Origin: an uncultured Collinsella sp. | Lineage (GTDB): Bacteria > Actinomycetota > Coriobacteriia > Coriobacteriales > Coriobacteriaceae | Assembly: GCA_902496335.1 (NCBI GenBank) | Contig: CABVAO010000019.1 | Location: 1 to 31,163, forward strand | Reading direction: 5' to 3' | Length of the DNA stretch: 31,163 nucleotides | Shown: one piece after another, positions 25,070 through 31,163 of the stretch | Layout: every line of letters starts with the position of its first letter | Numbering within the stretch: position 1 is the stretch's first letter | Program-made: the position numbers and the translations under genes | Notes under the pieces: generated by a model | Told to the model about the DNA's origin: nothing | Databases searched by the model: none | The model's input: the letters and a program-made list of their open reading frames with translations, nothing else

Positions 25070-25122
25070 CCCGACTCACCTGGGTTGCCTGTCAACTCAG
25101 CCGTTACGTGAAAGGGGCCTCC

Positions 25123-26268
25123 ATGGACCTTGCTGACATCCGCCAGGCCATCGATGGCATCGACACCACGCTCCTCAACAGTTTTATCGAGCGCATGGAC
25201 ATTGCCACCGAGGTCGCCAAGTCAAAAATCGAGATGGGCAAGGCCGTCTTCGACCCCGCCCGCGAGCGCTCCAAGCTCAACAACCTCGCCAGCCGCGCGC
25301 CCGAGCGCTACGAGGCACAGACCATCGCCCTGTTCCGTCTCCTCATGAGCATGAGCAAAGCCGAGCAGCAGCGCTACATCAACGAGCTCAAGGGCATCAC
25401 CGTCTCGCAAAAGGCCCACGCCACGGCTGCAGCCTCCGACACGCCCTTCCCTCAAACGGCCACCGTTGCCTGCCAGGGCGTGGAAGGTGCCTATAGCCAG
25501 ATAGCCGCGTGCAAGCTCTTCGACGTGCCCGACATCGCGTTTTTCGAGACCTTCGAAGGCGTTATGCGCGCTGTGCGCGACGGCTTCTGCGAGTTTGGCG
25601 TGTTGCCCATCGAAAACTCAACTGCCGGATCGGTCAACGCCGTCTACGACCTGCTCGCCCAGTTCGATTTCCACATCGTGCGCTCGCTGCGCCTCAAGAT
25701 CGACCACAATCTGCTCGTCAAACCCGGCACCAAGCTCGCGGACATACGCGAGGTCTACAGCCACGGTCAGGCCATCGCGCAGTGCGCTAGCTTTATCGAG
25801 GCGCACGGCCTGAACGCTACCAAGTACCCCAACACGGCCATGTCGGCCGAGATGGTCGCCAGCTCCGAGCGCACCGATATTGCCGCCATCGCATCGCGCA
25901 GCTGCGCGGCACTCTATGGCCTGGAGGTGCTGGAGCCCAACATCCAGGACTCGGACAACAACTACACGCGCTTTGTCGTCATCAGCCGTGAGCCGCGCGT
26001 CTATCCCGGTGCCAACCGTACCTCGCTCATGATTACCACGGCCAATGAGCCGGGCGCCCTCTACCGCGTGCTCGAGCGCTTCTATGCGCTCAACATCAAC
26101 CTCATCAAGCTCGAGAGCCGCCCCATCCCCGGCCGCGACTTTGAGTTTATGTTCTACTTTGATCTGGACTGCCCCTTTGGCAGCAAGGCCCTCGACGACC
26201 TGCTCGATTCCATCGACGACGTGTGCGAAAGCTTCACCTACTTTGGCAGCTACACGGAGGTGCTCTAG
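25123..26268 (+). CDS. pheA: Bifunctional chorismate mutase/prephenate dehydratase (P-protein)
   Basis: This protein turns chorismate into prephenate and then phenylpyruvate. The 381 residues divide into an AroQ-type chorismate mutase domain (about 1-90, DLADIRQAIDGIDTTLLNSF), a prephenate dehydratase domain (about 108-290, with VEGAYSQIA, PIENSTAGSV and NNYTRFVVI), and a C-terminal ACT domain (about 297-381, with the GALYRVL and LESRPIPG motifs that bind phenylalanine). Feedback inhibition by Phe is thus expected. A longer open frame begins upstream, but ATG 25123 has AAAGGGG nearby and starts exactly at the mutase helix. Its mutase may also supply prephenate to TyrA, which has no mutase domain of its own. 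Confidence 0.96.
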   Translation: MDLADIRQAIDGIDTTLLNSFIERMDIATEVAKSKIEMGKAVFDPARERSKLNNLASRAPERYEAQTIALFRLLMSMSKAEQQRYINELKGITVSQKAHATAAASDTPFPQTATVACQGVEGAYSQIAACKLFDVPDIAFFETFEGVMRAVRDGFCEFGVLPIENSTAGSVNAVYDLLAQFDFHIVRSLRLKIDHNLLVKPGTKLADIREVYSHGQAIAQCASFIEAHGLNATKYPNTAMSAEMVASSERTDIAAIASRSCAALYGLEVLEPNIQDSDNNYTRFVVISREPRVYPGANRTSLMITTANEPGALYRVLERFYALNINLIKLESRPIPGRDFEFMFYFDLDCPFGSKALDDLLDSIDDVCESFTYFGSYTEVL

Positions 26269-27519
26269 ATGACCGATACCGCCGCAACCCGCCCCTACGG
26301 AGTGCTGGGCCGCGTGCTGGGCCACAGCTACACCCCGACCATCTACAAGGAGCTCGCTGGGCTCGAGTACGTGCGATTTGAGCGCGAGCCCGAGGACCTC
26401 GCGGCCTTTATGACGGGCGACGAATGGGAGGGTACCAACGTGACCATCCCCTACAAGCGCGCCGTCATGGAGTACCTGGACGAGCTGAGTCCGCTCGCCG
26501 AGCGCATGGGCAACGTCAACACCATCACACGCCTACCTGGCGGTCGCCTGCGCGGCGACAACACCGACTACTTCGGTTTTCAGTGCCTGGTCGAGGAGCT
26601 GGGGGTTGAGGTTGCCGGCAAGAAGGCTCTCGTACTCGGTGCCACTGGCGGCGCCGGTACCACGGCAAGTATGGTGCTGGAAGACCTGGGCGCCATCGTT
26701 GTGCCCGTGGGTCGCACGAGCGAGGTCAATTACGACAACATCTCCCAGCAGTCCGATGCAACGTTACTCGTCAACTGCACGCCCGCCGGCATGTTCCCCC
26801 ACTGCCCCGACGCGCCTTGCACGCTCGAAGGGCTCGATGCGCTCAAAGGCGTTATCGACATTGTCTACAACCCCGCCCGCACGGGACTCATGCTCGAGGC
26901 CGAGCGCCGCGGTATCCCCTGCATCGGCGGCCTGCTCATGCTTGTGGCCCAAGCGGCACAGGCCGTCGAGCGCTATACCGGCCAGGTCACCCCGCGCGAG
27001 CGCATCTTGGATGTAACGGAGTGCCTGTCCCGCCGCGAGCAGAACATCGCGCTCATCGGCATGCCGGGTTCGGGCAAAACCCGCGTGGGCGAGCAGATTA
27101 CCCTGTTCACGGGCCGCGAGCACATCGACCTCGATCGCGCCCTCGAGGAGCGTCTGGGCATGCCCTGTGCCGACTTTATCGTCGAGCGCGGCGAGGCGGC
27201 CTTCCGCGAGCAGGAGACGGCGGCGCTGGCCGACATCTCCAAGCGTAGCGGCCTGGTGCTCTCCACCGGCGGCGGCGTGGTCACGAGGGACGAGAACTAT
27301 CCGCTGCTGCACCAGAACAGCCAGATCGTGATGCTCAACCGCAAGCTCGACGAACTCGCCCACAAGGGCCGCCCCATCACCGCCCGCGATGGCATCGACA
27401 AGCTGGCCGAACAGCGCATGCCGCGCTACCGCGCCTGGGCCGACTACATCATCGACTCACGCGACTGCGCCGCCAACACCGCCCAAGCCCTCCTCGACAC
27501 CCTCCCACCCGCTCTCTAA
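26269..27519 (+). CDS. aroE-aroK: Fused shikimate dehydrogenase-shikimate kinase
   Basis: One 416-residue chain carries two consecutive pathway steps. Residues 1-255 are AroE: a shortened substrate region with GHSYTP, catalytic K63 in TIPYK, D100 in GDNTD, the NADP loop GATGGAG 124-130, and NCTPAGM. Residues 258-416 are AroK: P-loop GMPGSGKT 264-271, HIDLD, Arg313 in AFREQE, GGG 334-336, and the lid/adenine region GRPI and RMPRYRAWAD. Both active sites look intact. The ATG follows the pheA stop directly, with no spacer. Expected activity is 3-dehydroshikimate to shikimate to shikimate 3-phosphate in one protein. Confidence 0.95.
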   Translation: MTDTAATRPYGVLGRVLGHSYTPTIYKELAGLEYVRFEREPEDLAAFMTGDEWEGTNVTIPYKRAVMEYLDELSPLAERMGNVNTITRLPGGRLRGDNTDYFGFQCLVEELGVEVAGKKALVLGATGGAGTTASMVLEDLGAIVVPVGRTSEVNYDNISQQSDATLLVNCTPAGMFPHCPDAPCTLEGLDALKGVIDIVYNPARTGLMLEAERRGIPCIGGLLMLVAQAAQAVERYTGQVTPRERILDVTECLSRREQNIALIGMPGSGKTRVGEQITLFTGREHIDLDRALEERLGMPCADFIVERGEAAFREQETAALADISKRSGLVLSTGGGVVTRDENYPLLHQNSQIVMLNRKLDELAHKGRPITARDGIDKLAEQRMPRYRAWADYIIDSRDCAANTAQALLDTLPPAL

Positions 27520-27521
27520 CC

Positions 27522-27562
27522 AAAACCACCACAAAGGGGACAGGCACCTTTGTGGTGGTTTT
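27522..27562 (+). repeat. Perfect 16-bp palindrome with GGGGACAGGCACC core (REP-like)
   Basis: Arms at 27522-27537 and 27547-27562 (AAAACCACCACAAAGG and its exact complement) enclose the 9-nt loop GGACAGGCA. The GGGACAGGCACC core resembles REP elements mobilised by REP-associated tyrosine transposases in many bacteria; that assignment is from memory. It lies in the 64-bp gap between aroEK and aroQ and ends in four Ts, so it may also weaken read-through. No transposase is in the window. Confidence 0.75.
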
Positions 27563-27583
27563 CCAACCGCAAAGGAAGCAACC

Positions 27584-28021
27584 ATGAAAGCACTCGTCAT
27601 CAACGGCCCCAACCTCAACATGCTCGGCATTCGCGAGCCGGGTATCTACGGTAGCGACAACTACGACCGCCTGGTCCAGATCTGTCAGGAAGCGGGCGCC
27701 GCACAGGGCTTCGAAGAAGTCGAGGTCTTCCAGTCTAACCACGAGGGCAGCATCGTCGACAAGATCCAGGAGGCCTACGGCAAGGTCGACGGCATTGTCA
27801 TCAACCCGGCTGCCTACACGCACACGAGCGTGGCGATCCTCGATGCCCTCAAGGCCGTTGCCATCCCTGCCGTCGAGGTACACATCAGTGCCGTAGAGAC
27901 GCGCGAGGACTTCCGCCAGTTGAGCTACGCACGCCTAGCCTGCTTCGCCACCATCACCGGCGAGGGCCTGCAGGGCTACGCTCACGCGCTGGAGCTGCTG
28001 AGGCAGCATCTCGAAAAGTAA
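27584..28021 (+). CDS. aroQ: Type II 3-dehydroquinate dehydratase
   Basis: AroQ dehydrates 3-dehydroquinate to 3-dehydroshikimate. The 145-residue product has the type II features: INGPNLNMLGIREPGIYG with the catalytic Tyr on the flexible loop, VFQSNHEGSIVDKI, INPAAYTHTSVAI (substrate-binding Asn and His), and VEVHISAV. ATG at 27584 has AAAGGAAG upstream. The reading frame extends upstream through the palindrome without a stop, but that part is not conserved. It completes the shikimate pathway in this cluster. Confidence 0.97.
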   Translation: MKALVINGPNLNMLGIREPGIYGSDNYDRLVQICQEAGAAQGFEEVEVFQSNHEGSIVDKIQEAYGKVDGIVINPAAYTHTSVAILDALKAVAIPAVEVHISAVETREDFRQLSYARLACFATITGEGLQGYAHALELLRQHLEK

Positions 28022-28083
28022 AATGCCAACCCCAACAAACAGCAGCGGCTTGCTCGCGCTCGGCTCCAGCAACACACAAGATG

Positions 28084-28116
28084 AAAAAAGCCCAGACCAC
28101 CAAGCGGTCTGGGCTT
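28084..28116 (-). terminator. Terminator of tRNA-Arg(TCT), probably bidirectional
   Basis: A perfect 11-bp stem (AAGCCCAGACC/GGTCTGGGCTT) lies between aroQ and the tRNA. On the minus strand it runs into six Ts (28089-28084), as expected for a tRNA terminator. On the plus strand it lacks a T-run but may still stop aroQ transcripts. Confidence 0.8.
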
Positions 28117-28125
28117 AATAAACGA

Positions 28126-28202
28126 TGGTGCTCCATGGCGGATTCGAACCGTCGACCTTGGGATTAGAAGTCCCCTGCTCTATCCAACTGAGCTAATGGA
28201 GC
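28126..28202 (-). tRNA. tRNA-Arg (anticodon TCT)
   Basis: The 77-nt cloverleaf has a perfect acceptor (GCTCCAT/ATGGAGC), D arm GCTC-AGTTGGATA-GAGC, anticodon loop CTTCTAA (anticodon TCT, reads AGA), T loop TTCGAAT and an encoded CCA. Two stem positions do not pair: G27-A43 and A50-C64. The rest is standard, so it is probably functional. Confidence 0.93.
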
Positions 28203-28248
28203 AAATAACCGCACGCCCAAGCAAGCACAAGCCTGTCAGGCGCAAGTA

Positions 28249-28254
28249 ATTATA
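28249..28254 (-). promoter_or_regulatory. Possible -10 box for tRNA-Arg(TCT)
   Basis: A perfect TATAAT on the minus strand lies 46 bases before the tRNA, just past the stop of the ABC ATPase gene. The best -35 (TATCGC) is poor, so read-through from the ABC genes is an alternative source of the tRNA transcript. Confidence 0.35.
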
Positions 28255-28256
28255 AC

Positions 28257-29024
28257 CTAGTTGAACTGCTCGCGATACGCCTTACAGACCTCATCGACTG
28301 GGCCGTCCATGCGAAGGTCACCCTTCTCAATCCAAACGGCACGCTGGCAGATGCGCTCAACCTGCTCCATGGAGTGCGAAACGAACAGAACCGTCACGTC
28401 GCCGCTCTGGATAAAGTGCTGGATGCGGTCCTCGCACTTCTGCTGGAAGAACACGTCACCGACGGACAGCGTCTCGTCAACGATCAGAATATCGGGCTCG
28501 GTAATCGTCGCGATTGCAAAGGCGATACGCGCCACCATGCCCGAGGAGAAGTTCTTGAGCGGCATATCGACAAAATTCTGAAGCTCAGCGAACTCAATAA
28601 TGCCGTCAAAGTTGGCATCGATGAACTCCTTGGTGTAGCCGAGCAGGGCGCCGTTCAGATAGATGTTCTCGCGGGCGGTCAGCTCGGGGTCAAAGCCGGC
28701 GCCAAGCTCAATCAGCGGCGCGATGTTACCGTGCACCTTAACGCTGCCCTCGCTAGGCTCAAGAACGCCAGCGATAATCTTGAGCATCGTAGACTTGCCG
28801 GAGCCATTGGTGCCGACCAGACCCACAACCTCGCCGCGATGAATATCAAACGAGATGTGCTTAAGCGCCCTAAACTCCTCAAAGAACAGCTCGTGCTTGG
28901 CAAGCTTAATGAAGTACTCCTTGAGGTTGGTCAGCGACTCGGACGCCATGTTAAAGATCATGGTGACGTCGTCGACCTCGACAGCCAGAGGCTGCTCGCT
29001 GTAATCAACAACAGATTCAGTCAT
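28257..29024 (-). CDS. Polysaccharide/teichoic acid ABC exporter, ATP-binding subunit
   Basis: This is the ATPase of an ABC-2 exporter for lipid-linked surface polymers (TagH/Wzt type). The 255 residues carry Walker A GTNGSGKST, the Q-loop-region family form HGNIAPLIELGAGFDPELT, the signature NFSSGMVAR, Walker B ILIVDETLSVGD, and the H-loop FVSHSMEQ. The long segment before Walker A (SLTNLKEYFIKLAKHELFFE) is typical of this subfamily. It has no C-terminal sugar-binding domain of the Wzt O9a type. ATG at 29024 fits the AAGGAG ribosome binding site better than GTG 29027. It lies 11 bases after its permease gene. Confidence 0.92.
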   Translation of the reverse strand: MTESVVDYSEQPLAVEVDDVTMIFNMASESLTNLKEYFIKLAKHELFFEEFRALKHISFDIHRGEVVGLVGTNGSGKSTMLKIIAGVLEPSEGSVKVHGNIAPLIELGAGFDPELTARENIYLNGALLGYTKEFIDANFDGIIEFAELQNFVDMPLKNFSSGMVARIAFAIATITEPDILIVDETLSVGDVFFQQKCEDRIQHFIQSGDVTVLFVSHSMEQVERICQRAVWIEKGDLRMDGPVDEVCKAYREQFN

Positions 29025-29035
29025 CACAGCACTCC

Positions 29036-29881
29036 TTAGATGTAGAGGATGAACTTGCGCTCGGACTTATGGAACACGGTATAGCCAATAATAAGCGCAA
29101 GAACCGCCCAGGCAACGCACATACCAAACGTCATAAGCGAGGGCGTAGTCTGGAACAGGAAGATATCGCGCATAAACTGCAGGTAGTTGAACATGGGGTT
29201 CGCATACATCAAGATACGCACGAGATGCGGCATTTGCGCAATATAGTCAGTCGTCCAGAAGATGGGCGTAATGTAAGTCCACGCCGTAATGACGACGCTC
29301 CACAGATGCATAACGTCGCGGAAGAAGACCGTAAGGGCAGAGAGCATCATGCCCAGGCCCATGCAGAAGCACATAAGCAGCAGCAGGCAAACCGGCAGCA
29401 GAATAAGGTGCCAAGAAGGCATAACGCGGAACCACAGCATGACGATGGCGACGGCGACCAGCGAGAAGGCAAAGTTGACCAGCGAGAAGAGCACCTTCTG
29501 CACCGGGAAAACCCAGCGGTGCACCTTAACCTTCTTGAGCAGAGGGGCAGCGCCCACGATCGACGTCAGGGCCTGGTTAGTAGACTCAGACATGACGGCA
29601 AAGGTAATGTTACCCACGATCAAGTACAGCGGGTACATCTCGGGCGTCATTGAGCCATTGCGGCCCTGGCCAAAAATCGTCGAGAACACGATGGCCATGA
29701 CGATCATCATCAGCAGCGGGTTGAGCACCGACCATGCGACGCCCAGAACGCTACGGCGATACTTGATCTTAAAATCCTTGGTAACCAGCTGACGAAGGAT
29801 AAACGCGTCCTTCTCAAATTCGTTCTTAGCAAACGTCGCAGGCAGACTGCGAGTTTCTTGTTGCTTTGTCTGATCCGACAC
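29036..29881 (-). CDS. Polysaccharide/teichoic acid ABC exporter, permease subunit
   Basis: The 281-residue product is an ABC-2 type membrane protein (TagG/Wzm family). A cytosolic N-terminus contains LRQLVTKDFKIKYRRSVLGV, the amphipathic coupling region, and is followed by WSVLNPLLMMIVMAIVF and about five more membrane helices. Conserved TYITPIFW and ANPMFNYLQFMRDIF lie near the C-terminus. I chose GTG 29881, with AAAGGAG 8 bases upstream; the longer frame would include the promoter region. It is paired with the ATPase gene and divergent from a glycosyltransferase, which suggests export of a cell-surface glycan. Confidence 0.92.
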   Translation of the reverse strand: MSDQTKQQETRSLPATFAKNEFEKDAFILRQLVTKDFKIKYRRSVLGVAWSVLNPLLMMIVMAIVFSTIFGQGRNGSMTPEMYPLYLIVGNITFAVMSESTNQALTSIVGAAPLLKKVKVHRWVFPVQKVLFSLVNFAFSLVAVAIVMLWFRVMPSWHLILLPVCLLLLMCFCMGLGMMLSALTVFFRDVMHLWSVVITAWTYITPIFWTTDYIAQMPHLVRILMYANPMFNYLQFMRDIFLFQTTPSLMTFGMCVAWAVLALIIGYTVFHKSERKFILYI

Positions 29882-29982
29882 GGATGCAACTCCTTTACTC
29901 GTAATCGTTGACAAACGAACAGTATAGACCCGACGGCCATGCAAACGATTCGCGCAACAAAACTGGAGAACTAACCCACATC

Positions 29983-30011
29983 TTAGGATGCCAGGCCCAA
30001 ACGGCTATACT
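29983..30011 (+). promoter_or_regulatory. Promoter of the GT2 glycosyltransferase
   Basis: -10 TATACT (30006-30011) and a weak -35 TTAGGA (29983-29988) are 17 bp apart; AGGAG at 30031-30035 then leads to the GTG start. A TATACT on the opposite strand (29926-29921) may serve the ABC genes, but its -35 is poor. The whole 160-bp divergent region holds nothing else that I can recognise. Confidence 0.5.
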
Positions 30012-30041
30012 TTCTAGGATTGAATGTATAAGGAGCATTAA

Positions 30042-31010
30042 GTGAATTCTGAATCCATCGCCGTCATCATCCCTTGCTACAACGAAGCGCTCACGATCGG
30101 CAAAGTCATCGATGACTTTCACCGCGAGCTTCCGCAGGCGACGGTCTATGTCTATGACAACAACTCGTCGGACGATACCTCACGCATTGCCACCGAGCAC
30201 GGCGCCACAGTCCGCTTTGAGCCCCGTCAGGGAAAGGGCAACGTGTGCCGCCAGATGTTTCGCGATATCGACGCCGATTGCTACCTGATGGTCGACGGAG
30301 ACGACACCTACCCCGCCGAGGCGGCCAAGGCCCTCTGCGAGCCCATCCTTAACGGCACGGCCGACATGACCGTAGGCGATCGCCTTTCCAACGGCACCTA
30401 CGCCGAGGAGAACAAGCGTGCCTTCCACGGCTTTGGCAACAATCTGGTCCGTGCCATGATCAAGTGGATCTATGGCTACAGCTTCGATGATGTCATGACC
30501 GGCTACCGTGCCATGAGCCGCCCGTTCGTTAAAACCTTCCCTGTGCTTTCCGAGGGCTTCCAGATCGAAACCGAGCTCTCGATCCACGCCGTCGACCACC
30601 GCTGGCGCATCAAGGATGTGCCCATCGAGTACCGCGACCGTCCGGAAGGTTCCGAGTCCAAGCTCAATACCGTAAGCGACGGCATTAAAGTCGTTGCGAT
30701 GATTGGCACGCTGTTCAAGGACTACCGCCCTCTGAAGTTCTTCAGCCTCGTCGCGCTTCTGTTTGCGGTGATCGGCCTCGCCTTGGGCACGCCCATCGTT
30801 GTCGAGTATTTCCAGACCGGCCTCGTTCCGCGCTTCCCCACCGCCATGCTCGCCGCGTCGTTTATGTTCCTGTGCGGTCTGAGCCTTGCGACCGGCTTCA
30901 TCCTCGATTCCGTGGCAAAGGTCGAAAAAAAGCAGTGGGAGGTCAACGTGTACAGCAAATACGCCTACGATGACCAGCCCGGCAGGTCCGCCACCACGCC
31001 AAGCGAGTGA
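30042..31010 (+). CDS. GT2-family glycosyltransferase with two C-terminal membrane helices
   Basis: The 322-residue protein has a GT-A domain of the dolichyl-phosphate mannose synthase type: VIIPCYNEALTIGKVI at the N-terminus, the nucleotide-sugar region DNNSSDDT, and the metal-binding DGDD at about 87-90. The acceptor-side FDDVMTGYRAMSR and EGFQIETELSIHA follow. Two hydrophobic helices (about 230-250 and 265-287) anchor the C-terminus. Such enzymes put sugars on polyprenyl phosphate for surface glycans. Start is GTG at 30042, 6 bases after AGGAG. The donor sugar cannot be told from sequence. Confidence 0.9.
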   Translation: MNSESIAVIIPCYNEALTIGKVIDDFHRELPQATVYVYDNNSSDDTSRIATEHGATVRFEPRQGKGNVCRQMFRDIDADCYLMVDGDDTYPAEAAKALCEPILNGTADMTVGDRLSNGTYAEENKRAFHGFGNNLVRAMIKWIYGYSFDDVMTGYRAMSRPFVKTFPVLSEGFQIETELSIHAVDHRWRIKDVPIEYRDRPEGSESKLNTVSDGIKVVAMIGTLFKDYRPLKFFSLVALLFAVIGLALGTPIVVEYFQTGLVPRFPTAMLAASFMFLCGLSLATGFILDSVAKVEKKQWEVNVYSKYAYDDQPGRSATTPSE

Positions 31011-31063
31011 AAGATCTTCCGCAAAATACTATTGGCACCACTGCGCAGATAGCCATCAACAAG

Positions 31064-31093
31064 AAAAGCCGCCGTTAAAGAACGGCGGCTTTT
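31064..31093. terminator. Bidirectional terminator between convergent genes
   Basis: A perfect 13-bp palindrome (AAAAGCCGCCGTT/AACGGCGGCTTTT, 4-nt loop) gives a stem ending in four Ts on either strand. It lies between the end of the glycosyltransferase and the end of the minus-strand gene at the right edge. Confidence 0.85.
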
Positions 31094-31115
31094 ACTCTCG
31101 AAAAGTTAATAGCGG

Positions 31116-31163
31116 CTAGAGCGTCTTGATGTACTCCCCCAGCTCTTCCTCCCAGTCGGGCAT
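31116..31163 (-). CDS. 3' end of an unidentified gene
   Basis: The last 15 codons and a TAG stop (31118-31116) of a minus-strand gene are visible: MPDWEEELGEYIKTL. The first visible ATG coincides with the window edge and is probably internal. The position just before the bidirectional terminator fits a true gene end. The fragment is too short to identify. Confidence 0.6.
   Translation of the reverse strand: MPDWEEELGEYIKTL

Noticed and set aside
24871..25122. N-terminal extension of PheA in the long open frame
   Set aside because: It overlaps the end of aroC, is Arg-rich and unlike any domain. A ribosome binding site and the mutase domain start point to 25123.
27389..27583. N-terminal extension of AroQ through the palindrome
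   Set aside because: Type II dehydratases start at the MKALVINGPN motif, and a clear ribosome binding site precedes 27584.
1..31163. CRISPR array, prophage or insertion sequence
   Set aside because: No regularly spaced repeats, cas genes, integrase, transposase or phage structural genes were found.

Overview
The window reads as a moderately GC-rich bacterial chromosome, most likely an actinobacterium of the class Coriobacteriia (Collinsella-like). This is an inference from the mix of Gram-positive gene orders (rplU-rpmA-obgE-nadD-yqeK next to a radical SAM/DUF2344 pair; mreBCD-PBP2-rodA), frequent TTG starts, and clostridial-type versions of AroA and AroC. No rRNA or species marker is present. 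No phage, IS element or CRISPR array was seen. Coding density is high: the longest stretch without a gene is about 200 bp (19372-19573), and it holds two divergent control regions.

Left part, minus strand (1-19371). Read from high to low coordinates this carries: a tRNA-Arg(CCG) with its own promoter and terminator; a CtpE-like P-type ATPase; a two-zinc-ribbon membrane protein; a cyclophilin and a TPR membrane protein; the cell-elongation cluster mreB-mreC-mreD-PBP2-rodA; a DUF697-like membrane protein; a B12-binding-type radical SAM protein and its DUF2344 partner as two overlapping genes; and the translation/NAD group rplU-rpmA-[terminator]-obgE-nadD-yqeK. yqeK runs off the left edge.

Middle part, plus strand (19503-28021). 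One compact cluster, aroF-tyrA-aroB-aroA-aroC-pheA-aroE::aroK-aroQ, encodes all seven shikimate-pathway steps from DAHP to chorismate plus the committed enzymes of the Tyr and Phe branches. aroE and aroK are fused. A hairpin with a U-tract and a short ORF that overlaps the aroF start precede the cluster. A 16-bp perfect palindrome with a GGGGACAGGCACC core separates aroEK from aroQ. A minus-strand tRNA-Arg gene lies at each end (CCG at 19295-19371, TCT at 28126-28202).

Right part (28257-31163). A minus-strand ABC-2 polysaccharide exporter (ATPase plus permease) is divergent from a plus-strand GT2 glycosyltransferase with two C-terminal membrane segments. A bidirectional terminator follows, then the last 15 codons of a minus-strand gene.

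Nothing here is clearly a wholly new system. The best leads are the aroF leader, the REP-like palindrome, the divergent chorismate synthase, the AroE-AroK fusion, and the uncharacterised membrane proteins beside the mre and cyclophilin genes.
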